Below, in pieces: positions 1 to 5,505 of a DNA stretch of 9,518 nucleotides (positions are counted from its first letter, which is position 1; every line of letters begins with the position of its first letter). This stretch comes from Methanosarcinales archaeon (GTDB taxonomy: Archaea; Halobacteriota; Methanosarcinia; Methanosarcinales; Methanogasteraceae). Made by a program: the position numbers and the translations under genes. The DNA lies in contig DAOVGO010000095.1 in assembly GCA_030672345.1 (NCBI GenBank), positions 1 through 9,518 on the forward strand. The letters run 5' to 3'. The notes under the pieces are model-generated. The model saw nothing but the letters and a program-made list of their open reading frames with translations. It was not told the origin of the DNA and ran no database searches.

Positions 1-1
1 C

Positions 2-223
2 TTGCTTAAAAATACAATCAGAACAGGTAAAAATCTCCGCATTCTGGATGTCGGGACCTGTACTGGCTTTCTGGCTCTGTTTCTTGCAGAGATGGGGCAC
101 AACGTTACCGGAATTGGCATATCCAAATGCATGTTGGAACAATCGCGTCAGAACGCCGGCAATATTCACCTATCTGTTGATTTCATGCACCCGTCGCTAT
201 TCATGGCGCTCGGGGAGAAATAG
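2..223 (+). pseudogene. Broken class I SAM-dependent methyltransferase, 5' end outside the window
   Basis: The reading frame is open from the window edge, so the true start is not visible. Residues 14-24 (ILDVGTCTGFL) are a motif I SAM-binding loop, with Cys replacing the usual Gly or Ser in the middle. It is followed by AEMGHNVTGIGISKCMLEQS, the beta2 region of UbiE-like methyltransferases; the acidic residue that normally ends beta2 (GID) is replaced by Gly. After about residue 62 the family resemblance stops and a TAG stop follows at 221-223, where a complete enzyme would need roughly 130 more residues. I see no continuation in the other two forward frames. The lost SAM-binding residues and early stop point to a decaying gene fragment. 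Its substrate cannot be told. A role in modifying the neighbouring nicotianamine product is possible for an intact ancestor but unsupported. Confidence 0.6.
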
Positions 224-230
224 AACCAAA

Positions 231-244
231 GTCAGGCGCCTGAC
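231..244. repeat. Perfect 14-base palindrome
   Basis: GTCAGGCGCCTGAC reads the same on both strands with no spacer. It sits just after the methyltransferase remnant and about 50 bases before the TATA-like box of the first NAS gene, so it could be an operator for a dimeric regulator. No T-tract follows, so it is unlikely to be a terminator. Confidence 0.5.
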
Positions 245-296
245 CTGAACCCCAACCGACCGCCAATGGGGCCGCTTTGAGATACCGTAAGAAATA

Positions 297-307
297 ACTA
301 TAATAAG
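297..307 (+). promoter_or_regulatory. Probable TATA box of NAS copy 1
   Basis: ACTATAATAAG is an archaeal TATA-like stretch. Transcription starting about 25 bases downstream would begin near 325-330, leaving a leader of about 20 nucleotides that contains the GGAGGTGA ribosome binding site at 332-339. Confidence 0.4.
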
Positions 308-331
308 GTAGAACCAGAAGGAGATTCCAAT

Positions 332-339
332 GGAGGTGA
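332..339 (+). promoter_or_regulatory. Ribosome binding site that decides the NAS copy 1 start
   Basis: GGAGGTGA is a full-length match to the archaeal anti-Shine-Dalgarno sequence and lies 8 bases before the ATG at 348. A weaker AAGGAG at 317-322 precedes an in-frame ATG at 330, but using that ATG would bury this perfect site inside the coding sequence. The ATG at 348 is therefore preferred. Confidence 0.65.
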
Positions 340-347
340 GTAACATT

Positions 348-1160
348 ATGAATCGTTCATCAGAATCGATAATCAAAGAACTATCGACAATGTATTCAGT
401 GACCAAGGATATTAAGGATCAAGAAATCCTCCATAGTCCTTCGAATCGTCTTAAGACCTTTTTCCGAAGGTTGGACTATCTGGCTGCGCTGGATCTGGAC
501 GATAAATCTGCAGAAGAGATTCTCTGTGCTCCTGAATTTGATTCGGCACTTGCATCTATCGTCAGATTCAGAAATCTATATAGTTTGAGACTCGAAACCG
601 AGAATGCAAACTCCATACTGGATAGTGAAGATCCATGGGATGCGCTGAAACATTTCACCCATTTCTCAAATTATCTCCAACTGGCTCTTACCGAGTACCA
701 GGGATCCGGGCTTGAACCAGGCGATAGCATTGTGTTTATAGGGAGTGGACCACTGCCTTTAACTCTTATAATGCTCTGCCACCAGCATGGTCTCAGAGGG
801 ATCGGGATTGAACAGGAACCGGACAGAGCAAAACTCTCAAGAAGAGTTCTCATGCAACTGGGGCTTTCTGATCAGATCGAGATAATAGAAGGAAACCACT
901 TCAGATTGCCTTTGGATGGGTGTAAACTCGTTATGGTGGCTGCAGCAGCTGAACCCAAGAAGGAGATATTTGATCATCTGGCAAGCGTGCTTCCGGCAGG
1001 AACAAAGATATCGTACCGCATCTATGAGAAAGGGCTTAGAAGATTATTGGAGACGTCTTCTTTTCTGGAATTGCCTGAACAGTTTGAAGAATACTTAAGG
1101 ATCCGACCGAAACCACCTGTTAACAATACCGTTGCATTTCTCACCAAAAAGGGTCGCTGA
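348..1160 (+). CDS. nas: Archaeal nicotianamine synthase-like protein, copy 1
   Basis: This 270-residue protein matches the nicotianamine synthase family (PF03059) along its full length and is about the size of the characterised Methanothermobacter enzyme MtNAS. The family condenses aminopropyl groups from S-adenosylmethionine to form nicotianamine-type metal chelators, releasing methylthioadenosine. The family hallmark GSGPLPLT, the SAM-binding loop of the Rossmann domain, is at residues 132-139. An N-terminal helical domain contains LETENANSIL (82-91), whose Glu83/Glu85 are conserved in the paralog and are candidates for the catalytic glutamate. DPWDALKHFTHFSNYLQL (95-112) is the family's substrate-pocket segment. 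The start at 348 follows a perfect GGAGGTGA; an alternative ATG at 330 would add six residues. The gene faces its paralog tail to tail, with 12 bases between stop codons. By eye it looks more A+T-rich than the paralog. The family call is strong; the exact product and metal are unknown. Confidence 0.9.
   Translation: MNRSSESIIKELSTMYSVTKDIKDQEILHSPSNRLKTFFRRLDYLAALDLDDKSAEEILCAPEFDSALASIVRFRNLYSLRLETENANSILDSEDPWDALKHFTHFSNYLQLALTEYQGSGLEPGDSIVFIGSGPLPLTLIMLCHQHGLRGIGIEQEPDRAKLSRRVLMQLGLSDQIEIIEGNHFRLPLDGCKLVMVAAAAEPKKEIFDHLASVLPAGTKISYRIYEKGLRRLLETSSFLELPEQFEEYLRIRPKPPVNNTVAFLTKKGR
948..991 (+). repeat. Left arm of a 44-base perfect inverted repeat (inside NAS copy 1)
   Basis: This stretch is identical, base for base, to the reverse complement of 1441-1484 in NAS copy 2. 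It encodes the segment around AEPKKEIFDHLASVL. Similarity stays high just beyond it, with only a few mismatches to about 1045, then falls off. Confidence 0.95.
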
Positions 1161-1172
1161 TCCGCATGATGA

Positions 1173-2204
1173 TCAACAGTCGATCCGTGCGCGCAAACGT
1201 TTCGCTTTTTCTGGGGTTTTCGCATCTATCGGCATAGAGCACTTTGCACTCTCAAGCGCCTGAATCTCGATGGTTGAATCGACAACAGTCAGAAAGACGC
1301 TGGTATTGTTGACAGGCGGCTCTGGCTGAACCTTCAGGTATTCTCTGAGCCGTCCTGGCAATTCACAGCGAGAGAACGTGTCCAGCATCCGTCTGAGCCC
1401 CTTCTCATAGGTGCGGTATGATATCTTTGTTCCCGCAGGCAGCACGCTTGCCAGATGATCAAATATCTCCTTCTTGGGTTCAGCCTGAGCAGCCACCATG
1501 ATCAGTTCCGGCATCTCTTCCAGTGGCAGCGTCAGATGGTTTCCGTTGATTATTCTGATCTCCCTGGAGAGCCCGAGCTTCTCAAGCACCCGTCTTGAGA
1601 GTTCGACCCTCTCCGGATACTGTTCGATCCCGATTCCGTTGAGCCCGTGCTGGTGGCAGAGTACGATGAGCGTCAGTGGCAGTGGACCGCTTCCGAGAAA
1701 GAGAACAGTGTTACCCGGTTTAAGCCCTGCCCCCCGAGACTCGGTTCGCGCCAGCTGGATGTAATTTGGGAAGTATGTGAAATTTGTAAGCGTATTCCAT
1801 GGATCCCTGCTCTTTAGTATGGAGTTTGCCTGTTCTGCCTCAAGTTCTGCCGTATACCGGCTTCGAAACGTGCTGATAGCATTGAATGCAGAGTTAAATC
1901 TGGAATTGGACAAGATCTCTTCTGCGGATCTGTTGTCTATATCAAGTGCGATCAGATAGTCAAGCCGCTGAAAAACGGCTTTGAGATGACCGGAAGGGTC
2001 TTGATAGACCTCTCTGTCCACAAAATCCTTGATTGAGTAATGTATCGCCACGATCTCATCAGTTATCGATTCTGCGTAGTGATCTGTTTCATGATCCGTA
2101 CCGCCGCCAAGACCGGGCATAATCCTTTCGTAGATATCAGAACCATGGACGTGGGTGGTTTCTCTGTTTCTGTAAATTGGGGTCATGCAGGTCATATCAA
2201 TCAC
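1173..2204 (-). CDS. nas: Archaeal nicotianamine synthase-like protein, copy 2, with N- and C-terminal extensions
   Basis: This is a second member of the nicotianamine synthase family (PF03059). It carries the same GSGPLPLT SAM-binding loop (residues 171-178), the paired glutamates (122 and 124) and the DPWNTLTNFTYFPNYIQL pocket segment (134-151) as copy 1. At up to 343 residues it is longer than copy 1 at both ends. An N-terminal segment of about 45 residues contains four histidines if the GTG at 2204 is used. A C-terminal tail of about 37 residues after NNTSVFLT is basic and ends in Cys343, with another Cys at 322. The start is uncertain: GTG 2204, ATG 2195, ATG 2186 or ATG 2120 are all in frame. 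None has a good ribosome binding site, but a TATA-like box about 26 bases before 2204 favours leaderless initiation at 2204 or 2195. The two copies may differ in substrate or in the number of aminopropyl transfers. The family is certain; the division of labour is inference. Confidence 0.88.
   Translation of the reverse strand: MIDMTCMTPIYRNRETTHVHGSDIYERIMPGLGGGTDHETDHYAESITDEIVAIHYSIKDFVDREVYQDPSGHLKAVFQRLDYLIALDIDNRSAEEILSNSRFNSAFNAISTFRSRYTAELEAEQANSILKSRDPWNTLTNFTYFPNYIQLARTESRGAGLKPGNTVLFLGSGPLPLTLIVLCHQHGLNGIGIEQYPERVELSRRVLEKLGLSREIRIINGNHLTLPLEEMPELIMVAAQAEPKKEIFDHLASVLPAGTKISYRTYEKGLRRMLDTFSRCELPGRLREYLKVQPEPPVNNTSVFLTVVDSTIEIQALESAKCSMPIDAKTPEKAKRLRARIDC
1441..1484 (-). repeat. Right arm of the 44-base perfect inverted repeat (inside NAS copy 2)
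   Basis: This is the exact reverse complement of 948-991; 449 bases separate the arms. Flanking parts of the two genes show frequent synonymous differences, so this tract is unusually well preserved. Confidence 0.95.
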
Positions 2205-2225
2205 AATGGATGTAAAGATTGTCTA

Positions 2226-2235
2226 ATACTTAAAA
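2226..2235 (-). promoter_or_regulatory. Probable TATA box of NAS copy 2
   Basis: Read on the minus strand this is TTTTAAGTAT. Its centre is about 26 bases before the GTG at 2204, the normal TATA-to-start distance in archaea. The transcript would thus begin at or next to the start codon, giving a leaderless mRNA, which fits the missing ribosome binding site. Confidence 0.4.
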
Positions 2236-2272
2236 CCTTCGAAGTACACGGGTTAATTTAAGAAATAAGTCT

Positions 2273-2299
2273 AATTGTCACGTATAATTTCCGACAATT
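2273..2299. promoter_or_regulatory. Inverted repeat AATTGTC-N13-GACAATT, possible operator
   Basis: There are two perfect 7-base arms (2273-2279 and 2293-2299) with centres 20 bases apart. The repeat lies in the divergent region between NAS copy 2 and the nickel transporter operon, about 40 bases behind the TATA box of NAS copy 2 and about 95 bases before that of nikK. The symmetry and spacing (two turns of the helix) suit a dimeric regulator. Which regulator is unknown. Confidence 0.4.
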
Positions 2300-2392
2300 C
2301 CCACATAAGTGGAGTTAAGTGCTATGTTTACTCGATTCGTAATATTTCACTTTCGCGGATGTTTCGAAAAATGCAAGGGTTGCGCGCCCACA

Positions 2393-2404
2393 AACTATAT
2401 ATAA
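2393..2404 (+). promoter_or_regulatory. TATA box of the nickel transporter operon
   Basis: AACTATATATAA is a strong archaeal TATA box, and the purine-rich CACAA just upstream could serve as the BRE. Transcription is expected near 2425-2430, giving a leader of about 55-60 nucleotides before the GTG start at 2485. Confidence 0.65.
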
Positions 2405-2411
2405 CGTATGA

Positions 2412-2440
2412 GTGTAACAAAGCGTAAATCGAGATAACAC
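2412..2440. promoter_or_regulatory. NikR-like operator candidate at the expected transcription start
   Basis: GTGTAAC (2412-2418) and ATAACAC (2434-2440) form an imperfect inverted repeat with 5 of 7 pairs matching, separated by 15 bases. The half-site centres are 22 bases apart, the same as in the E. coli NikR site (GTATGA-N16-TCATAC), and half-sites of the GTGTTAC type have been proposed for other NikR proteins. The site covers the expected transcription start, so bound protein would block initiation. Repression by nickel is inferred. Confidence 0.4.
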
Positions 2441-2484
2441 CAGTGTATATCTCGTACATACCAACAACATAGGAGGTAACAAAT

Positions 2485-3486
2485 GTGAATAGAAACATAA
2501 CAACAATCGTATTTACAGCGGTCCTTCTGATCGGATCCGCTGGCATGGCAGGTGCGCATTTTACGATGGTCTTTCCCAGTGACAGTGAGGCTACCGTATG
2601 GGATGTGACACCTGAGGACTACATCGCAGAGCTTGGAGCGACAAAGACCATATACCTGATGTGGGGTCACCCCTACGAACACATACTCTTTGACATGGGG
2701 TCTGTACCCGAGGTCTCGGTCATGAAGCCAGACGGTACGGTTGAAAAACTCCCTACGGAAGAGATCACTGTCAGTGGACAGGATGAGGAAGGAGAGCTTG
2801 GAACCTTCAAAGCATATAAAGCCTCGTTTACCGTTGATCAGGAAGGTGATTCCATTATCTTCGTGAAATACGAGGACGAGGGCGAGAACCTGATCGACTT
2901 TACCAAAGCAGTGATCCACTGCGGTGAAGAGGCGTGGTTTGGCTGGGATTCCAAGGTAGGACAGCAGACCGAGATCATCCCATACATGCGACCTTATGGC
3001 ATGGAGGAAAGCTTTGTCTTCGGCGGAAAGGCACTGTACGACGGTAAGGTGCTTGCAGGCGCGCCTGTGGAGGTTGAGATATACCACACACTGGATGCTG
3101 GAAAGGAGATCGTAGAAACCGCTGAGGAGATGTTCTCGTACGACCCGCCGATGGTATTCACAAGGCTCACCAAGTCCAATGCGAACGGAGAGTTCGTGTA
3201 CACGCTCGATGAACCCGGAATCTGGTTCGTCGGCGCAACCATGGAACCCGAGACCGGGCAAAACATAAGGGGCGTCTTCATCATTCCAGTGATCGAGGAG
3301 TTCCCGCCGGAGGAAGAAGCTCCCTTATCATCTGCGGAACTTGCGCAGGCAGTAGCAGAAGCCAAGCAGGCAGCAGAAGATGCGAAGGAAGCAGCAGCAG
3401 GGACGCCCAGCACGCCAGGGTTTGGAGTCATCCTTGCCGTAACCGGAATTCTTGGAGCGCTCTTCCTTGCAATGAGGCGAAAGTGA
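2485..3486 (+). CDS. nikK: NikK-like surface metal-binding protein (DUF4198) with a PGF-CTERM-type anchor
   Basis: This 333-residue exported protein resembles NikK (DUF4198), the extracytoplasmic accessory subunit of nickel ECF transporters. Residues 1-24 form a signal peptide ending AGA, so cleavage would expose His25 as the mature N-terminus (HFTMVFPS). This fits the AHFxMxxPS start of the family and is a likely metal ligand together with the free amine. WGHPYEH (60-66) supplies more histidines. A beta-sandwich-like body follows, including EAWFGWDSKVGQQTEIIPY (149-167). The C-terminus has an Ala/Glu/Lys-rich stalk (283-305), then TPGFGVILAVTGILGALFL and a terminal RRK, the PGF-CTERM layout that archaeosortase A removes and replaces with a lipid anchor. 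The start is GTG, with AGGAGGT at 2471-2477 seven bases before it. It overlaps an ATG that is followed at once by TGA (ATGTGA, 2483-2488). It is first in the nikK-L-M-Q-O operon. Confidence 0.85.
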   Translation: MNRNITTIVFTAVLLIGSAGMAGAHFTMVFPSDSEATVWDVTPEDYIAELGATKTIYLMWGHPYEHILFDMGSVPEVSVMKPDGTVEKLPTEEITVSGQDEEGELGTFKAYKASFTVDQEGDSIIFVKYEDEGENLIDFTKAVIHCGEEAWFGWDSKVGQQTEIIPYMRPYGMEESFVFGGKALYDGKVLAGAPVEVEIYHTLDAGKEIVETAEEMFSYDPPMVFTRLTKSNANGEFVYTLDEPGIWFVGATMEPETGQNIRGVFIIPVIEEFPPEEEAPLSSAELAQAVAEAKQAAEDAKEAAAGTPSTPGFGVILAVTGILGALFLAMRRK

Positions 3487-3502
3487 GAAATCGTCAACTC
3501 CT

Positions 3503-3538
3503 GATCGATAGGGGTTTTACAACCCCTGCCGATCTTTT
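3503..3538 (+). terminator. Intrinsic-type hairpin plus T-tract between nikK and nikL
   Basis: AGGGGTT (3510-3516) pairs perfectly with AACCCCT (3521-3527) around a TTAC loop. The stem is extended by GATCG (3503-3507) with CGATC (3530-3534) across one A-C mismatch and one T-G pair. TTTT follows directly at 3535-3538. Because the next genes belong to the same transporter, partial termination is likely. That would give more NikK than membrane components. Confidence 0.65.
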
Positions 3539-3565
3539 ATTAACTTTCTAAGAAGGTATCAAGGA

Positions 3566-4060
3566 ATGAAAGCGACCAGAAGTCTGGGTGTGCTGGCACT
3601 GGTATTGATCCTGTGCATGGCATTGATATGCCCGCCTGCATCCGCACACCGGGTGATCGTGCGGGGACAGGTGAACGAGATCCAGATAAGGGCGTATTTC
3701 GGCGGCGGAAGCGCTGATCCCATGGCTTATGCGGATGTGGAGATATATGCGATCAAGAACGGGCAGGAAGAACTCTACAAAACAGGCGAGACCGATGAGA
3801 ATGGCATGTTCTATTTCGCGCCGAAGATCGGCGTATTCGAGTACAGGGCAGTGGTGGAAGCGACCGGGCATAGAGGCGAAGAGTGGGTGAACCTGACCGA
3901 AGGTGCAGGAATTACAGAAGCAGAGCAGGAAGAAGCAGAGGAAGAAGCAGGACTACCGCTCGCACAGATGATCGCCGGGTTCGGATATCTGATCGGGCTT
4001 GCCGGAATAGCAATGATCCTTACAGCCCGGAAGATGAAGAAGCGGTATGAAAACAAGTAG
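3566..4060 (+). CDS. nikL: NikL-like small membrane-anchored subunit of the nickel ECF transporter
   Basis: The protein has 164 residues. Residues 1-27 are a signal peptide ending ASA, so the predicted mature protein starts with His28-Arg29. The external domain (28-112) is a small beta-sandwich of the carboxypeptidase-regulatory/CNA-B type, with ADVEIYAIKNGQ and TGETDENGMFYFAP as its strand-turn signatures. A glutamate-rich linker (118-128) leads to one transmembrane helix (about 134-153) and a basic cytoplasmic end, RKMKKRYENK. Size, topology and position between nikK and cbiM match NikL, which together with NikK replaces CbiN in many nickel transporters. A GAAGGT at 3552-3557, eight bases before the ATG, is the likely ribosome binding site, though AAGGA also abuts the start. 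Sequence alone gives only a generic fold, so the NikL name rests on context. Confidence 0.75.
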   Translation: MKATRSLGVLALVLILCMALICPPASAHRVIVRGQVNEIQIRAYFGGGSADPMAYADVEIYAIKNGQEELYKTGETDENGMFYFAPKIGVFEYRAVVEATGHRGEEWVNLTEGAGITEAEQEEAEEEAGLPLAQMIAGFGYLIGLAGIAMILTARKMKKRYENK

Positions 4061-4072
4061 AGGATGAAATAA

Positions 4073-4690
4073 ATGGTACACATCTCAGATGGGGTTCTTG
4101 CAGAGTGGCTATGGGGGGGTGGCTGGGCGGTGACAGCCATAATCCTTGCTTATGCGCTCTCAAAGATGAAGACCGAGGACGTGCCACGACTCTCGGTCAT
4201 CACCGCCGCGGTCTTTGTCGCGTCGCTCATTCACATATCGGTGGGACCCACGAGCGTTCACTTCATATTAAACGGCTTCGCAGGCGTGATGCTCGGAATA
4301 CTCGCATATCCGTGCATCTTTGTCGCGCTCGTCCTGCAGTGTTTCCTTTTCGGGTTCGGCGGGATCACGACGATCGGGATCAATACGGTTAACATGGGCG
4401 TCCCCGCACTGATAGCATATCTAATATTCAGAACCGGAACCGGTCTTAACATCAGACCGGAAACAAAGAACCGGGCATCGCTATTTGGCGCGATCGCAGG
4501 AGGTGTCGCCGTAGTGCTCGCACTCCTGTTTCTTGCGGCAGAACTGCTCACTACCGGCGAAGAGTTCCTTGAGACGACGGTGCTTGTCGTGAGCACGCAC
4601 ATCCCGATCATCGCGGTCGAGGCGATCTTCACCGGAGTGATCGTCGGGTTCATCGCAACAGTCGAACCTGAACTGTTCGGGAAGAAGTGA
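4073..4690 (+). CDS. cbiM/nikM: CbiM/NikM substrate-binding membrane subunit of a nickel/cobalt ECF transporter
   Basis: This 205-residue protein is the S component, which binds the metal ion outside and carries it across with CbiQ and CbiO. The N-terminus MVHISDGVL is the family's metal-site start, but it has Val inserted between Met1 and the ligand His. Methionine aminopeptidase normally removes Met before Val, so the mature protein would begin Val-His and recreate the amine plus His2 site seen in the NikM2 structure. VGPTSVHFILNGFAG (57-71) carries His63, the likely equivalent of the other histidine ligand, and His54 lies nearby. FGFGGITTIGINTVNMG is a conserved family segment. The sequence is strongly hydrophobic, with about six helices. 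It starts 12 bases after nikL, with GAGG at 4060-4063 as ribosome binding site. The NikK/NikL partners and absence of CbiN favour nickel, but the sequence does not exclude cobalt. Confidence 0.92.
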   Translation: MVHISDGVLAEWLWGGGWAVTAIILAYALSKMKTEDVPRLSVITAAVFVASLIHISVGPTSVHFILNGFAGVMLGILAYPCIFVALVLQCFLFGFGGITTIGINTVNMGVPALIAYLIFRTGTGLNIRPETKNRASLFGAIAGGVAVVLALLFLAAELLTTGEEFLETTVLVVSTHIPIIAVEAIFTGVIVGFIATVEPELFGKK

Positions 4691-4708
4691 TACGGCAGTG
4701 ATACGGCA
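4687..4708 (+). repeat. 11-base tandem duplication at the cbiM-cbiQ junction
   Basis: GTGATACGGCA occurs twice in direct succession (4687-4697 and 4698-4708). The first copy contains the cbiM stop codon and the second ends on the A of the cbiQ ATG. GTGAT at 4698-4702 is part of the archaeal ribosome-binding consensus and is the only such signal before cbiQ. Confidence 0.8.
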
Positions 4709-5505
4709 TGATTTCAGAGATCGACAGATATGCGAGCCTCGCATCTCCGATTCATAGATGGGACCCCCGTTTCAGACTCGTATCCATCTTCACACTGATA
4801 TTCTCAGTCGTCCTTCTGTACAACCTGCAACTGGTCGTAATCGGCATGATATCCGCAATCATCCTGGTCTGCATATCAAAGATCCCGTTTTCATTCGTTC
4901 TCTCCCGCATGAAACTGGTATTCATCTTTGTGCTGCCGTTCTTCATCATCATCCCGTTCACGCTCACGGACACGGGGCTCGAGATCGCACATCTCGGCAT
5001 GGTCACAGTGAGTTACCGGGGGATCGAATCGGTTGAATTCGCCGCGATGATCGTCCTGAAGGCATTAACAGCCGTGATGCTGATCTTCCCGATGATCGGC
5101 ACCTCCCGGATGGATATCACGATCAAGGCACTCGAGGGTCTGCATCTGCCAAACAAACTGGTCCAGATGTTTGCATTCACGTACAGGTACATCTTTGTGC
5201 TGGATGATGAATTCATGCGGACGGATCGTGCGCTCACGTCAAGAGGGTTCAAGAAGCGAGGCGACCTCTACACGCTCACAACGATGAGCAAAGCGATTGC
5301 GATGCTCTTTGTGAAGAGCTACGAGCGGGCAGACCGTGTGTTCTATGCAATGAGGTCGAAGGGCTACGCAGGAACGGTCGCCACACTGCACGAGTTTCAC
5401 GCCGGAAGACAGGACTGGGTCAACGCGGCGTTTGTCGTCGGGTTCGCTCTTCTCCTGCAGGTAGCAGCAACATCTGACACGTTCAGCGCAACCGGAGGGT
5501 TCTGA
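4708..5505 (+). CDS. cbiQ/nikQ: CbiQ/NikQ, transmembrane coupling (T) component of the ECF transporter
   Basis: This 265-residue membrane protein is the scaffold that couples ATP hydrolysis by CbiO to movement of the metal-loaded CbiM. The N-terminal IDRYASLASPIHRWDPRFRL is the classic CbiQ start. It is followed by a hydrophobic block of several helices (about 24-135) and a cytoplasmic coupling region. The two short Ala-Arg-Gly-type motifs that contact the ATPase are visible as ALTSRGF (175-181) and AMRSKGY (214-220), the second with Lys before Gly. A last helix lies near 238-253. The length is normal for the family. Its stop overlaps the next start as TGATG, so translation is coupled with cbiO. 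Confidence 0.93.
   Translation: MISEIDRYASLASPIHRWDPRFRLVSIFTLIFSVVLLYNLQLVVIGMISAIILVCISKIPFSFVLSRMKLVFIFVLPFFIIIPFTLTDTGLEIAHLGMVTVSYRGIESVEFAAMIVLKALTAVMLIFPMIGTSRMDITIKALEGLHLPNKLVQMFAFTYRYIFVLDDEFMRTDRALTSRGFKKRGDLYTLTTMSKAIAMLFVKSYERADRVFYAMRSKGYAGTVATLHEFHAGRQDWVNAAFVVGFALLLQVAATSDTFSATGGF

Noticed and set aside
2205..2484. Cobalamin or NiCo riboswitch in the nik leader
   Set aside because: The expected leader is only about 60 nucleotides and I see neither a cobalamin-box-like core nor the four-way junction repeats of the NiCo element.
2395..3261. 288-residue open frame on the minus strand opposite nikK
   Set aside because: Antisense shadow of a clear NikK gene, with atypical composition (many Cys, His and Arg) and no ribosome binding site.
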